Both the position numbers and the translations under genes were made by a program. Source: JBFHIZ01 sp963666475 (GTDB taxonomy: Bacteria; Bacillota; Clostridia; Lachnospirales; Lachnospiraceae). Taken from it: a DNA stretch of 64,000 nucleotides. The notes below the pieces were generated by a model. It did not search any database. It was not told the origin of the DNA and was given only the letters and a program-made list of their open reading frames with translations. The stretch is from the NCBI GenBank assembly GCA_963666475.2, contig CAXXJM010000001.1, forward strand, positions 1,302,001-1,366,000. The letters are read 5' to 3'. Below are positions 8,333 to 21,132 of the stretch, in pieces (within the stretch, counting starts at the first letter, position 1; the number at the start of each line of letters is the position of its first letter).

Positions 8333-9478
8333 TTACGTTCTTCTTGGAGGCTTTGGTCCCATATATTGATAAAAATATGTCTTTAACATACCATTATATA
8401 TCTTTCGATTTTTGGATGCTTTCTTACCAATATACAGTTCCGCATCCTCAAATCCTGTAATTAAATACATTGACCACGAATCAAGTGCACGATACCTTTC
8501 CCCAATTTGTGCATATAATTTTGGCATATCCTCTTTTTCTTCAAGACGCTCTCCATATGGGGGATTCGTAATAATAAAACCATACTTTTTATTATGGCTT
8601 AATTGGCTAAGCGGTCTAACTTGAAAATGAATCAAGGAGTCAACACCTGCTAATTTTGCATTGGCTCTTGCAATCTCCACCATTTCTGGATCGATATCAT
8701 ATGCTTGAATATTCGTTTGAACAGTCATATCGACCATTTCACGAGCTTCATCGATGCAATCATACCATTCTTTTTTATCAATAATATGAGACCAATTTTC
8801 AGCCGTAAATGAACGATTCATACCTGGTGCAATATTTGCTGCAATCATAGCTGCTTCAATCACAAAAGTACCACTACCACAAAACGGATCTACAAGAATT
8901 CTATCCGCTTTCCAAGGCGTTAACATAATTAATGCTGCAGCGAGATTCTCAGCAATTGGAGCCTTTGCTGTAAGCTTTCTATACCCTCTTTTATGTAGTG
9001 ATTCACCCGTTGTATCTAATCCAATGGTAACCAAATCCTTTTTAATAAATACACGTAAAGGAAAACTCTCCCCATCTTCTTCAAACCAAGATACATGATA
9101 TGTCTCTTTTAGTGATTCGACCATCGCCTTTTTTATAATTGATTGAATATCAGACGGGCTAAATAATTTACTTTTTAGGCTTGCTGCTTTTGCAACCCAA
9201 AATTTCCCGTTCTTAGGAATGTATTCTTCCCAACGTACTTTCTTTGTATTTTCAAATAACTCGTCATAGGTATAAGCATTAAAAGAAGCCACTTTAATTA
9301 ATACACGTTCAGCAGTACGTAAAAATACATTTGCTCTACAAACCGCTTCTTCATCACCTAAAAAAGTAACTCTTCCATCTTCCACTTCAATAATATCATA
9401 TCCTAGATCAATGATTTCTTGTTTTAAAACAGATTCCAGTCCAAAATGACATGGAGCAATCAATTCAAATCTTCTCAA
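8333..9478 (-). CDS. THUMP-domain RNA guanine methyltransferase (RlmL/YpsC family)
   Basis: SAM-dependent N2-guanine methyltransferase acting on 23S rRNA (the position modified by RlmL in E. coli), 381 residues as in the Gram-positive YpsC branch. The THUMP RNA-binding domain occupies about 45-160; the Rossmann methyltransferase follows with VDPFCGSGTFVIEAA (SAM binding, near 196) and ITNPPYGERL (catalytic NPPY, near 307). The start is TTG at 9478, set by an AAGAGG site seven bases upstream; no ATG fits. First gene of the operon that continues with the amidase-like protein, rdgB and the phosphoesterase. Confidence 0.93.
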   Translation of the reverse strand: MRRFELIAPCHFGLESVLKQEIIDLGYDIIEVEDGRVTFLGDEEAVCRANVFLRTAERVLIKVASFNAYTYDELFENTKKVRWEEYIPKNGKFWVAKAASLKSKLFSPSDIQSIIKKAMVESLKETYHVSWFEEDGESFPLRVFIKKDLVTIGLDTTGESLHKRGYRKLTAKAPIAENLAAALIMLTPWKADRILVDPFCGSGTFVIEAAMIAANIAPGMNRSFTAENWSHIIDKKEWYDCIDEAREMVDMTVQTNIQAYDIDPEMVEIARANAKLAGVDSLIHFQVRPLSQLSHNKKYGFIITNPPYGERLEEKEDMPKLYAQIGERYRALDSWSMYLITGFEDAELYIGKKASKNRKIYNGMLKTYFYQYMGPKPPRRT

Positions 9479-9544
9479 AGATTACCTCTTCTTTCCATAA
9501 TTTACACAATTATCTTTGAATTTTAATTTCATTATATCTATCAT

Positions 9545-9571
9545 CTTATATTCCTCAAAACATCATGTCAA
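9545..9571 (-). promoter_or_regulatory. Possible promoter of the methyltransferase operon
   Basis: TTGACA (9566-9571) and TATAAG (9545-9550) on the minus strand with a short 15-bp spacer, about 65 bp upstream of the TTG start. The -35 is perfect; the spacing is suboptimal. Confidence 0.45.
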
Positions 9572-9675
9572 CCTAAAAAGAACAATTAAAATAGTGAAAC
9601 GTTTACTTAATCTTTGATTATATATTTTTGATAATATTGTCTATTTTTCGATTGTACTTTTGTATGTTATTCCTA

Positions 9676-9704
9676 TTGTCTATCTAGTCATTTTATACTA
9701 TAAT
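9676..9704 (+). promoter_or_regulatory. Plus-strand promoter in an otherwise gene-free gap
   Basis: TTGTCT (9676-9681), 17 bp, TATAAT (9699-9704). No open reading frame follows, but an intrinsic terminator lies about 100 bp downstream. Confidence 0.5.
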
Positions 9705-9710
9705 TCTTTA

Positions 9711-9809
9711 TGTGAAGAAGATTTCCCTAAAATTTTTTTCACACCCCTTATATATTAATTATTTATACTCCCCTCAGAAAGGCTATCGTTGATAGCCTTT
9801 CTACTTTTT
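9711..9809 (+). ncRNA. Candidate small RNA
   Basis: A putative transcript of about 95-100 nt between the promoter at 9676-9704 and a strong terminator at 9776-9810. It encodes no protein and is not antisense to a gene. Evidence is only this promoter-terminator pairing in a 375-bp gap; family unknown. Confidence 0.35.
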
Positions 9810-9810
9810 T
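9776..9810 (+). terminator. Intrinsic terminator on the plus strand
   Basis: Perfect 12-bp stem AGAAAGGCTATC (9776-9787), loop GTT, complement 9791-9802, then a T-rich tail ending in six T on the plus strand. No plus-strand gene lies upstream within 8 kb. Confidence 0.8.
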
Positions 9811-9822
9811 AACCTTTTATTC

Positions 9823-9854
9823 AAGAAAGCTCATCCTTTCGGATGAGCTTTCTT
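9823..9854 (-). terminator. Terminator of the DUF1700 gene
   Basis: 14-bp stem AAGAAAGCTCATCC (9823-9836) with complement 9841-9854 and a four-base loop, directly after the stop codon of the minus-strand gene. Confidence 0.75.
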
Positions 9855-10273
9855 TATGTAAGCATACGCTGAACAAATGAAACAACACCAGCAATTATTA
9901 TTACAATTAATATAATCGGTAGAAATTGAACTACAAACCTAATCAATACACCTAAAACCAAAACAGTGATCAAAACCACCAACAAGAGAATTACCCATAG
10001 TGGTAATTTTTTTCGACTACTTGTTTTTTCTGTATACTTTTCTTGGACCGGATCTTCTGTATAATTCGCCCCATCGTCCCTTGCCTTTATAATTGATTTT
10101 GCGATAAGCCTGGGGTCGCCCAGTTCATGCAACACCTCTTCTTCCGATTTTCCTTTCACAATTTCCATTGAAATATATTCTCGGTAATAATCCGCATGAA
10201 TCTCAATTTCTGAAGCAGACACCCTAACTGCCAACGCTTTTCTGAGTTCAGTAATAAATAACTCCTTTGTCAT
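9854..10273 (-). CDS. DUF1700/HAAS-domain membrane protein
   Basis: Small membrane protein of 139 residues. Residues 1-65 form the helical HAAS/DUF1700 domain (TKELFITELRKAL, then YYREYI and ELGDPRLIAKSII), which in relatives is encoded beside PadR-type regulators and is thought to take part in envelope stress signalling. A charged linker is followed by two hydrophobic segments (about 92-112 and 114-134). Unlike the usual arrangement, no PadR regulator or DUF4097 partner lies next to it. Ribosome site TAGGAG; own terminator downstream. Confidence 0.8.
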   Translation of the reverse strand: MTKELFITELRKALAVRVSASEIEIHADYYREYISMEIVKGKSEEEVLHELGDPRLIAKSIIKARDDGANYTEDPVQEKYTEKTSSRKKLPLWVILLLVVLITVLVLGVLIRFVVQFLPIILIVIIIAGVVSFVQRMLT

Positions 10274-10347
10274 TTTTTTCTCCTAACTTAATCGCTTTTC
10301 TTCATTATGAAGCTTCTGAATAGAAAATTCAATTAAAAAAGTATTAA

Positions 10348-10380
10348 AAAAACCTGTAGAAAATATTCTACAGGTTTTTA
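10348..10380 (-). terminator. Terminator of the rRNA/tRNA operon
   Basis: Stem AAAACCTGTAGAA with TTCTACAGGTTTT around a short AT loop, U-rich tail on the minus strand, just after the last tRNA (Arg-ACG). Confidence 0.85.
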
Positions 10381-10383
10381 GTA

Positions 10384-10457
10384 CGTGCGCTAGAGGATTC
10401 GAACCCCCGACCTTTTGGTCCGTAGCCAAACGCTCTATCCAGCTGAGCTAAGCACAC
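10384..10457 (-). tRNA. tRNA-Arg (ACG)
   Basis: Anticodon ACG (inosine-modified in bacteria), acceptor GTGTGCT/AGCGCAC, discriminator G. Last gene of the large stable-RNA operon. Confidence 0.95.
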
Positions 10458-10470
10458 ATGTTATTTTTTA

Positions 10471-10554
10471 TGCCGGCGACCGGAATCGAACCGGTACTGT
10501 ATTTCTACAACAGGATTTTAAGTCCTGCGCGTCTGCCAGTTCCGCCACGCCGGC
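10471..10554 (-). tRNA. tRNA-Leu (TAA)
   Basis: Class II tRNA with a long variable arm; anticodon loop CTTAAAA, acceptor GCCGGCG/CGCCGGC, discriminator A. Confidence 0.95.
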
Positions 10555-10577
10555 GAAAGAATAATAAATTATTCTAG

Positions 10578-10650
10578 TGGGACCTATAGGGCTCGAACCT
10601 ATGACCCTCTGCTTGTAAGGCAGATGCTCTCCCAGCTGAGCTAAGATCCC
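10578..10650 (-). tRNA. tRNA-Val (TAC)
   Basis: Anticodon TAC, acceptor GGGATCT/AGGTCCC, discriminator A. Confidence 0.95.
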
Positions 10651-10702
10651 ATTTTTCGACTTGCGAGTAAAACTAATTTTGTATTCATTAAATTAATGAA
10701 AG

Positions 10703-10776
10703 CGACCCAGATCGGACTCGAACCGACGACCTCCGCCGTGACAGGGCGGCGCTCTAACCAACTGAGCCACTGGGCC
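10703..10776 (-). tRNA. tRNA-Asp (GTC)
   Basis: Anticodon GTC, acceptor GGCCCAG/CTGGGTC, discriminator G as expected for aspartate. Confidence 0.95.
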
Positions 10777-10792
10777 TTATAATATTTTCAAG

Positions 10793-10866
10793 TGGACCTT
10801 CGGGGACTCGAACCCAGGACCGACCGGTTATGAGCCGGTTGCTCTAACCAACTGAGCTAAAGGTCC
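10793..10866 (-). tRNA. tRNA with CAT anticodon (Ile2 or elongator Met)
   Basis: Loop CTCATAA. Acceptor GGACCTT/AAGGTCC and the D-arm resemble the Firmicutes tRNA-Ile2 whose CAT anticodon is converted by TilS to lysidine-AT and reads ATA. Elongator Met cannot be excluded by eye; it lacks initiator features. Confidence 0.75.
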
Positions 10867-10885
10867 AAAACCCTTCTAGAACAAA

Positions 10886-10958
10886 AGCCGATGATCGGAC
10901 TCGAACCGATAACCTGCTGATTACAAATCAGCTGCTCTGCCAATTGAGCCACATCGGC
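10886..10958 (-). tRNA. tRNA-Thr (TGT)
   Basis: Anticodon TGT, acceptor GCCGATG/CATCGGC, discriminator T. Confidence 0.95.
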
Positions 10959-11018
10959 AGATATTGCCTTTGTGTAACTAGTATTCTAACGTGCTTAACA
11001 CACAAGGGTATTAGAAAG

Positions 11019-11090
11019 TGACTCCTACGGGAATCGAACCCGTGTTACCGCCGTGAAAGGGCGATGTCTTGACCGCTTGACCAAGGAGCC
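11019..11090 (-). tRNA. tRNA-Glu (TTC)
   Basis: Anticodon TTC, acceptor GGCTCCT/AGGAGTC, discriminator A. Confidence 0.95.
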
Positions 11091-11145
11091 ATAGTCTCGA
11101 CTCTGTCGAGCTATTGGAAGTTTTTTCTCTCTTTCGAAAGAATAA

Positions 11146-11217
11146 CTCCCCGAGTAGGATTCGAACCTACGACCCTTCGGTTAACAGCCGAATGCTCTAC
11201 CGCTGAGCTATCGAGGA
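11146..11217 (-). tRNA. tRNA-Asn (GTT)
   Basis: Anticodon GTT, acceptor TCCTCGA/TCGGGGA, discriminator G. First tRNA after the 23S gene. Confidence 0.95.
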
Positions 11218-11250
11218 TTATTGTGCTTATAGTATACATACTTTTTTTAC

Positions 11251-11290
11251 ACTTTGAGTATGTATTTAATACTTTGAGTATGTATTTAAT
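11251..11290. repeat. 20-bp perfect tandem duplication
   Basis: ACTTTGAGTATGTATTTAAT occurs twice in a row (11251-11270, 11271-11290), followed by a third partial ACTTTG, in the spacer between tRNA-Asn and 23S rRNA. Confidence 0.9.
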
Positions 11291-11295
11291 ACTTT

Positions 11296-11320
11296 GTACA
11301 CTCAAAACCGAATAGAAATG
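11296..11320 (-). other. 3' arm of the 23S rRNA processing stalk
   Basis: Complementary to 14647-14673 over about 25 bases (core AAAACCGAATAG). The two arms bracket the 23S gene and would form the double-stranded stalk cut by RNase III or Mini-III during maturation (established for rRNA operons; assignment here is inferred from complementarity). Confidence 0.8.
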
Positions 11321-11388
11321 AATTCTTCTGACTAGTTGATCTTTCCAACATCACGTATGTTGTCATACGCTTTTTCCTAAACCGTTAG

Positions 11389-14275
<2,887 letters not shown>

Positions 14276-14698
14276 AAAACTTAAGAAGCGTTTATCGAAG
14301 TTCTTCATAAACCTTGTAGAATGGTTACATTCTTTTGAGGTTTTTGAAGGGGTTCGGTAAGCATTTACGAAGTAAAGGCGCTTATCGACGGGAGTCGATA
14401 AGATATGCTTATTGATATTCATCAATAAGATAACCGCTTCTTGTGCTTGCCATCCAGCTTCGGTATCTTCTAAGCTCGTCCCATAGCGTTGGGACTTGGT
14501 TTAGTTATTTTAAAGAGTTAAATCTCTGTTTCGAGTATTTCTACTCATTTGTGTTTCTTATTTTATATCACACTCTCATGTGATATCCTCGGATGTCTTC
14601 TTATCTATTTGAAGTATTTCTACTTCTTATATCTAATCAGATATTTCATTTCTCTATTCGGTTTTCAATGTACAATCGTCGATCATTCAATCGACTAG
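14276..14698 (-). other. Spacer between tRNA-Ala and 23S rRNA
   Basis: No gene. On either strand it folds into successive hairpins, for example CTTATCGAC with GTCGATAAG (14381-14402) and CTTATTGAT with ATCAATAAG (14408-14429), plus ATCACA/TGTGAT near 14567-14583. It also holds the 5' arm of the 23S processing stalk (14647-14673). Confidence 0.8.
14647..14673 (-). other. 5' arm of the 23S rRNA processing stalk
   Basis: Pairs with 11296-11320 across 3.3 kb with one two-base bulge. It lies between tRNA-Ala and 23S, so the stalk encloses 23S alone. Confidence 0.8.
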
Positions 14699-14771
14699 TG
14701 GAGACGGAGAGATTCGAACTCTTGACCCCCTGCTTGCAAGGCAGGTGCTCTCCCAGCTGAGCTACGCCCCC
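14699..14771 (-). tRNA. tRNA-Ala (TGC)
   Basis: Anticodon TGC, acceptor GGGGGCG/CGTCTCC containing G.T pairs, discriminator A. In the rRNA operon between tRNA-Ile and 23S. Confidence 0.95.
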
Positions 14772-14834
14772 GGATTGTGTCGTCTTATGTTGTTTTTGTA
14801 ATGCTTTCTTGTACAGAGCTGTTCTTCTCTGTAG

Positions 14835-14908
<74 letters not shown>

Positions 14909-14979
14909 ATAGTATTGTCTCGCTTTCGCGTTTCATACTAATAAGTGTCTTACGAATCTTTCAAAGATTTTTTATAAAA

Positions 14980-15096
14980 CTGGCAGCCACCTACTTTCCC
15001 ATGTCGTCTCCAACATAGTATCATCGGCCGCTTAAGTCTTTACCATCGTGTTCGGGATGGGAACGGGTGTTGTCCCTAAGCGCATCGCCACCAGTA
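14980..15096 (-). rRNA. 5S ribosomal RNA, located between 16S and tRNA-Ile
   Basis: About 117 nt; ends ACTGGTGGCG and GGCTGCCAGT pair as helix I, and the central CCCGTTCCCATCCCGAACAC block is diagnostic of 5S. It lies downstream of 16S and upstream of 23S, unlike the canonical 16S-23S-5S order; there is no second 5S after 23S in this operon. Confidence 0.95.
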
Positions 15097-16880
<1,784 letters not shown>

Positions 16881-17347
16881 GTAGTTTTTTCCTCAGTCAA
16901 AATCAACATCTAGCTAATTTTTTCCGTTGTCTTGGTTCGCCTTTCGACTTGCCAAAACATTTACTGTTTTTGTTTGGATTGTTCGAATCGTTTCCGATTC
17001 GGTTCTTAAAAATATTTGTCAAAGTAATTTCTTACTTCGTCTTCTCTTTCGAGAAGTTTTGCTACAGCTATACTGTAGCTTTCTTCAAATGAATTTTCAA
17101 GGTTGCATTACTATTTAGGAATCAAATCTTTGGTTGCTGCCAAAGTCTTTAGAAGCTCTTTCGAACTTCGTCACGAGTCTAATTCTCGTGGTGTTTGTCC
17201 TGGTTTAAAAGGACTTACACTCCTAAAAAAATAGTCTGAACTCTACGTTCAGCCATTGGTAATTACTTCGTAATTACGAAATAATTCCGCTGTTCTATTT
17301 TTCAATTTCAAGGTTCATATATTGGTAGATCCTGCGAAGAATACCAA
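16881..17347 (-). other. 16S leader between tRNA-Ser (GGA) and 16S rRNA
   Basis: No gene. It holds the 5' arm of the 16S stalk (17101-17123), two CAACCTTGAAA-type leader elements (near 17092 and 17309) and hairpins such as GCTACAG/CTGTAGC and CTTCTC/GAGAAG. I see no convincing separate rRNA promoter, which suggests transcription enters from the tRNA-Ser promoter. Confidence 0.6.
17101..17123 (-). other. 5' arm of the 16S rRNA processing stalk
   Basis: Complement of 15301-15323 (see that entry), about 220 bases upstream of the mature 16S 5' end. Confidence 0.85.
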
Positions 17348-17436
17348 CGGAGAAGGAGGGATTTGAACCCTCGCGCCGCTATTAACGACCTGCACCCTTT
17401 CCAGGGGTGTCCCTTCAGCCACTTGGGTACTTCTCC
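17348..17436 (-). tRNA. tRNA-Ser (GGA)
   Basis: Class II tRNA with a long variable arm, loop CTGGAAA giving GGA, acceptor GGAGAAG/CTTCTCC, discriminator G. Confidence 0.95.
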
Positions 17437-17480
17437 AAATAAGCCGATCATTCAATATCTTGTGATTGTAAAAATCACAG

Positions 17481-17566
17481 CGGAGAGGGTGGGATTCGAA
17501 CCCACGCGCCCTTGCGGACAAACGGTTTTCAAGACCGCCTCGTTATGACCACTTCGATACCTCTCC
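17481..17566 (-). tRNA. tRNA-Ser (TGA)
   Basis: Class II tRNA with a long variable arm, loop CTTGAAA giving TGA, acceptor GGAGAGG/CCTCTCC, discriminator G. First gene of the stable-RNA operon. Confidence 0.95.
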
Positions 17567-17605
17567 AGGTGTTGTGCGTTGTTCTCTCGACTTGACGCAA
17601 AAGTT

Positions 17606-17634
17606 ATTTTAGCAAATATACCTACTAGTGTCAA
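17606..17634 (-). promoter_or_regulatory. Promoter of the tRNA-Ser/rRNA/tRNA operon
   Basis: TTGACA (17629-17634), 17 bp, TAAAAT (17606-17611) on the minus strand, with an A-tract upstream resembling an UP element. About 60 bp upstream of and including the -35 are near-identical to the six-tRNA operon promoter. Confidence 0.9.
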
Positions 17635-17678
17635 CAACTTTTTAGAACTTTTTTTTATTTTTTTTTAACCCCTTTATT

Positions 17679-19277
17679 TTACTGCTTTTCCACCTCTTTG
17701 TTCGAAAATTTATACAAAAACAATCTCGCTTTTTTGTCTACTTCTTCTTGATATTTTTGAAAATAAATTCCTTCCTCCGTAATCGAAATCGCCTGACAAT
17801 TGCGATCACCGTTCGGAAGTTGCAAGATTGTTTCTAACTGATTCAAAACAAGATCATAAACATAAGCCTTTTGACTTGTCGACTCTCCAACGGAAAACAC
17901 TATATATCGTGTTGACACTGCTTGAAGATTTTTCCCTAAAAACTCTTCTTCTCGCCCTGTGTCCTCGTTAAAATAGGTCAGTGCGTCCCATTCTCCATTT
18001 TTGTCTGTACGGACTTCACCACTTTCTCCTGTCGCTATATGATAACCAAAACGTTCCTTCCAAAATGGCAATCCATAATATACACTCATTTCCGTAATTG
18101 GGTCGTATTTTTCCAAAGAATCCGATATTACATTTGCATATATCGAGTCCTCTCGCTCTACGATTGCGATTGGTCTTTGCAATTTGTTAAGCAAATATGC
18201 CGAAATAAAATCAGAGTCAAAGAGATACAAGACATTATGATAGATATAAATAGACGGCAACTTAAACCAATCACATTCCATTTGATCGATCAACGTACTT
18301 GCATTTGTCCCATCCATATCCATGACAATCAATTTCGCATATTTTTTATACATGTCTGGTTCTAAAACTTCTTCATATGGAATTTCTTCCAGTAAATATA
18401 TACTTGCTCCCCCAACAAAATAACCCATGATATAATGCGCTCTTTTTACCGGAGAATAAATGATTCTTTGTGTTTCCATGTCAGATTCTACAAGCAGCAA
18501 CTGATTATTATATAGTTGATAAGAAGAGTCCTCTAGTTGAATATTCTCTTGCATAACATTATCAAAAGACATGACCTCATGACGCTCAACTTCGTTCATC
18601 TTTTGTGATTCACGCTCGACCAATTCGTCATTTGTATAGAGCGATAAAATATCACTGGTTTCAACCAGCACTTTCTTAAGGTCCTCTGCATATACCCGAA
18701 TAGAAAATAACAGTTCCTGTATATTCATTCTCTTTACGGTATTATAAACTGGAACTTTATAGACTTGTTTATATTTATAGTTTACAGACGTGGTGAAAAA
18801 TTCAAGATTTCTTAAAATATACGAATCATAACTTTCTGGATTCTCAACTTGATTAACACCCTGCAAAATCGAATTTTGATATACATATTCTGTGCAAATT
18901 TCTCGATAAGTCGGTACCATAGCAGCTAAAGCAATATCATTTTGCAATTTCCCTTCGTCAATTTGAGTGCTTGTACTAATTTCCAATTCATTTGAATCAT
19001 TATTTTCAACAACAAAAAAAAGATGTGAGGTGAAATCCACATCAGGTACAAGTTTATAAATTGAAACTTTCACATTCTCGTTTTCAACCAATGTGACAGG
19101 TTCCGTAAAATACGCAACAAGTCCTTTTTGAAGGTCTGAAACATAGTCTTCTTGCAAAACAACCTCATTATCATAAAATTTAGTTATGATTTGTTCCTGA
19201 TTATTTACTGCTATCAAAAAGACAATGCTTAACAATAACACCACCGTAAGGACTCTTAGGATTTTAATGGTTTTCAT
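17679..19277 (-). CDS. Membrane-anchored extracytoplasmic protein of unknown function
   Basis: 532 residues. One N-terminal transmembrane segment (about 9-27) anchors a large, acidic, presumably external domain. The first half is mixed alpha/beta; the second half (about 260-520) shows repeated short strand-turn-strand units (for example KLIVMDMDGTNASTLI and SIYIYHNVLYLFDSD) like a beta-propeller, as in TolB-type surface proteins. I recognise no family. It starts seven bases after ispD with a GAGG site and is the last gene of the tsaE-to-ispD operon. Confidence 0.75.
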   Translation of the reverse strand: MKTIKILRVLTVVLLLSIVFLIAVNNQEQIITKFYDNEVVLQEDYVSDLQKGLVAYFTEPVTLVENENVKVSIYKLVPDVDFTSHLFFVVENNDSNELEISTSTQIDEGKLQNDIALAAMVPTYREICTEYVYQNSILQGVNQVENPESYDSYILRNLEFFTTSVNYKYKQVYKVPVYNTVKRMNIQELLFSIRVYAEDLKKVLVETSDILSLYTNDELVERESQKMNEVERHEVMSFDNVMQENIQLEDSSYQLYNNQLLLVESDMETQRIIYSPVKRAHYIMGYFVGGASIYLLEEIPYEEVLEPDMYKKYAKLIVMDMDGTNASTLIDQMECDWFKLPSIYIYHNVLYLFDSDFISAYLLNKLQRPIAIVEREDSIYANVISDSLEKYDPITEMSVYYGLPFWKERFGYHIATGESGEVRTDKNGEWDALTYFNEDTGREEEFLGKNLQAVSTRYIVFSVGESTSQKAYVYDLVLNQLETILQLPNGDRNCQAISITEEGIYFQKYQEEVDKKARLFLYKFSNKEVEKQ

Positions 19278-19284
19278 TGATACC

Positions 19285-20010
19285 TCATATATCCAATTCG
19301 TTACTATGACTGTTCAAAAAACTTTCTGCAACCAACATATCTTCATTTGTCGTGATTTTGATGTTTTTATAGGATGAAAAAACAAGTTTGCTAGAAATTC
19401 CACAAAACTGCTCCATGACCATACAATCATCCGTTACAGATTCATGGTTCACACCCGTCATTTCCTCTAAAATCAATTGATCATAAGCTTGTTTAACCTT
19501 TGAAAAAGAAAACACTTGAGGAGTTTGCACTGCCCAAAGAGTGCTCCGTTTTGGTGTTTCGATTACAAACTGTGCATCGTTAGCAACTTTAATTGTATCT
19601 TTTACAGGGACTGCAGCTACACACGCAGAATACTTTTCCATCTCCAAACGAAGACTTTCAAGCAGCTCTAGACTAATAAGAGGTCTTGCCCCATCGTGTA
19701 TATAAACATCATCCGCATATTCAATGGCTGACAATCCTTGATACACAGAATGATACCTCTCTTTTCCGCCTTCAACAATCTTTTTGACTTTCGCAAAGCC
19801 ATATGCATCTACTATATTTTTTTTGCAAGATTCCACTTCACCCTGCCCAACAACTAAAATAATTTCGTCCATAAAGCTTCGTTCTAAAACATCAAGACAA
19901 TAAAACAGCACCGGCTTATTGTTCAATAGCAGATATTGTTTTTCTATCTCTCGATTCATTCGTTTACCTTTTCCTGCCGCAAGAACAATTGCAACCGATT
20001 TCTTACTCAT
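19285..20010 (-). CDS. ispD: 2-C-methyl-D-erythritol 4-phosphate cytidylyltransferase
   Basis: Third step of the non-mevalonate isoprenoid pathway: CTP + MEP to CDP-methylerythritol. The 241-residue length and all motifs fit: nucleotide-binding VLAAGKGKRM (residues 9-18), EKQYLLLNNKPV, YIHDGARPLIS, AAVPVKDTIK, TPQVFSF and KITTNEDM near the C-terminus. Ribosome site GAGG. It follows tsaD with a 75-bp gap and precedes the unknown surface protein. Confidence 0.96.
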   Translation of the reverse strand: MSKKSVAIVLAAGKGKRMNREIEKQYLLLNNKPVLFYCLDVLERSFMDEIILVVGQGEVESCKKNIVDAYGFAKVKKIVEGGKERYHSVYQGLSAIEYADDVYIHDGARPLISLELLESLRLEMEKYSACVAAVPVKDTIKVANDAQFVIETPKRSTLWAVQTPQVFSFSKVKQAYDQLILEEMTGVNHESVTDDCMVMEQFCGISSKLVFSSYKNIKITTNEDMLVAESFLNSHSNELDI

Positions 20011-20085
20011 AATTTACCTCATGCCACGACTCAAACTGAAATAGTCCGAGTAAAATATGATCATTCACTATTATCTCATTAATTG

Positions 20086-21114
20086 CTAAATTCTCTCTCC
20101 AAATTTTAAATTCGGAACTGCATTTAAATCATATCCATGTCTTGTTCCTTCAAGAAATTCATAATATCCAGCTACAGCGATCATAGCAGCATTGTCTGTA
20201 CAAAATATTGGTGATGGGTAAAACAATTCTACCCCTTCTTTTTTACAAGCCTCTTCCATCGCCTTACGAAGTGCTGAATTGGAGGCCACCCCACCCGCAA
20301 TCGCAAATTCTTTCACTTGAAATTCTTTTACAGCATGCATCGATCGTTCAACCAAAACATCTACTACTGCCTCTTGAAAGGAAGCAGCTACATCAGCCTG
20401 TATGATCTCTTCATTTTTCATTTCGCAGCCATTTATATAATTCAAAACCGCACTTTTTAAACCACTAAAACTAAAATCATACTCCGATTCATTCACCTTC
20501 GCTCTCGGAAACATGATTGCCTTTCCATTACCCAACTTCGATATCCGATCAATCTTTGGTCCACCTGGATATCCAAGCCCAATTGCTCTTGCGACCTTAT
20601 CAAAAGCCTCACCTGCAGCATCATCTCTCGTACGCCCAATAATTCGATACTTTCCATACCCCTCGACCATAATTAAATGAGTATGCCCACCAGATACGAC
20701 CAATGACATAAATGGAGGTTTTAAATCAGTATGTTCAATATAATTTGCACTAACGTGTCCCTCAATATGATGAACTCCTACTAAAGGAATACCTTTTGCA
20801 AAACTAATCGCTTTTGCAACCGAAACACCTACTAATAACGCACCAACTAACCCTGGCCCATAGGTAACTGCAATTGCGGTGATCTCATCCAATGAAAGCT
20901 TTGCCTCTTCAAGCGCTTCTGAAATTACTTGATTCACTCTCTCTACATGTTTTCTCGATGCAATTTCTGGTACCACACCTCCATACAACGTATGTGTGTC
21001 GATTTGAGAAGAAATCACATTTGATAAAACCTCTCGTCCATTTTTCACCACCGAAGCAGCAGTCTCATCACAAGAAGTTTCAATTCCTAATATATATATA
21101 TCTTTTTGTTCCAT
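20086..21114 (-). CDS. tsaD: tRNA N6-adenosine threonylcarbamoyltransferase TsaD
   Basis: Transfers threonylcarbamoyl from TC-AMP to A37 of ANN-decoding tRNAs (t6A), working with TsaB and TsaE, both encoded in this operon. 342 residues, ASKHA fold. Motifs: IETSCDETAASVV near the N-terminus, the HHIEGH iron ligands near 115, VSGGHTHLI, GEAFDKVARAIGLGYPGG, and SNSALR and PIFCTDNAAM near the C-terminus. Start fixed by GGAG at 21114. Confidence 0.97.
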   Translation of the reverse strand: MEQKDIYILGIETSCDETAASVVKNGREVLSNVISSQIDTHTLYGGVVPEIASRKHVERVNQVISEALEEAKLSLDEITAIAVTYGPGLVGALLVGVSVAKAISFAKGIPLVGVHHIEGHVSANYIEHTDLKPPFMSLVVSGGHTHLIMVEGYGKYRIIGRTRDDAAGEAFDKVARAIGLGYPGGPKIDRISKLGNGKAIMFPRAKVNESEYDFSFSGLKSAVLNYINGCEMKNEEIIQADVAASFQEAVVDVLVERSMHAVKEFQVKEFAIAGGVASNSALRKAMEEACKKEGVELFYPSPIFCTDNAAMIAVAGYYEFLEGTRHGYDLNAVPNLKFGERI

Positions 21115-21132
21115 TATTGCTCCAATCTCAAA

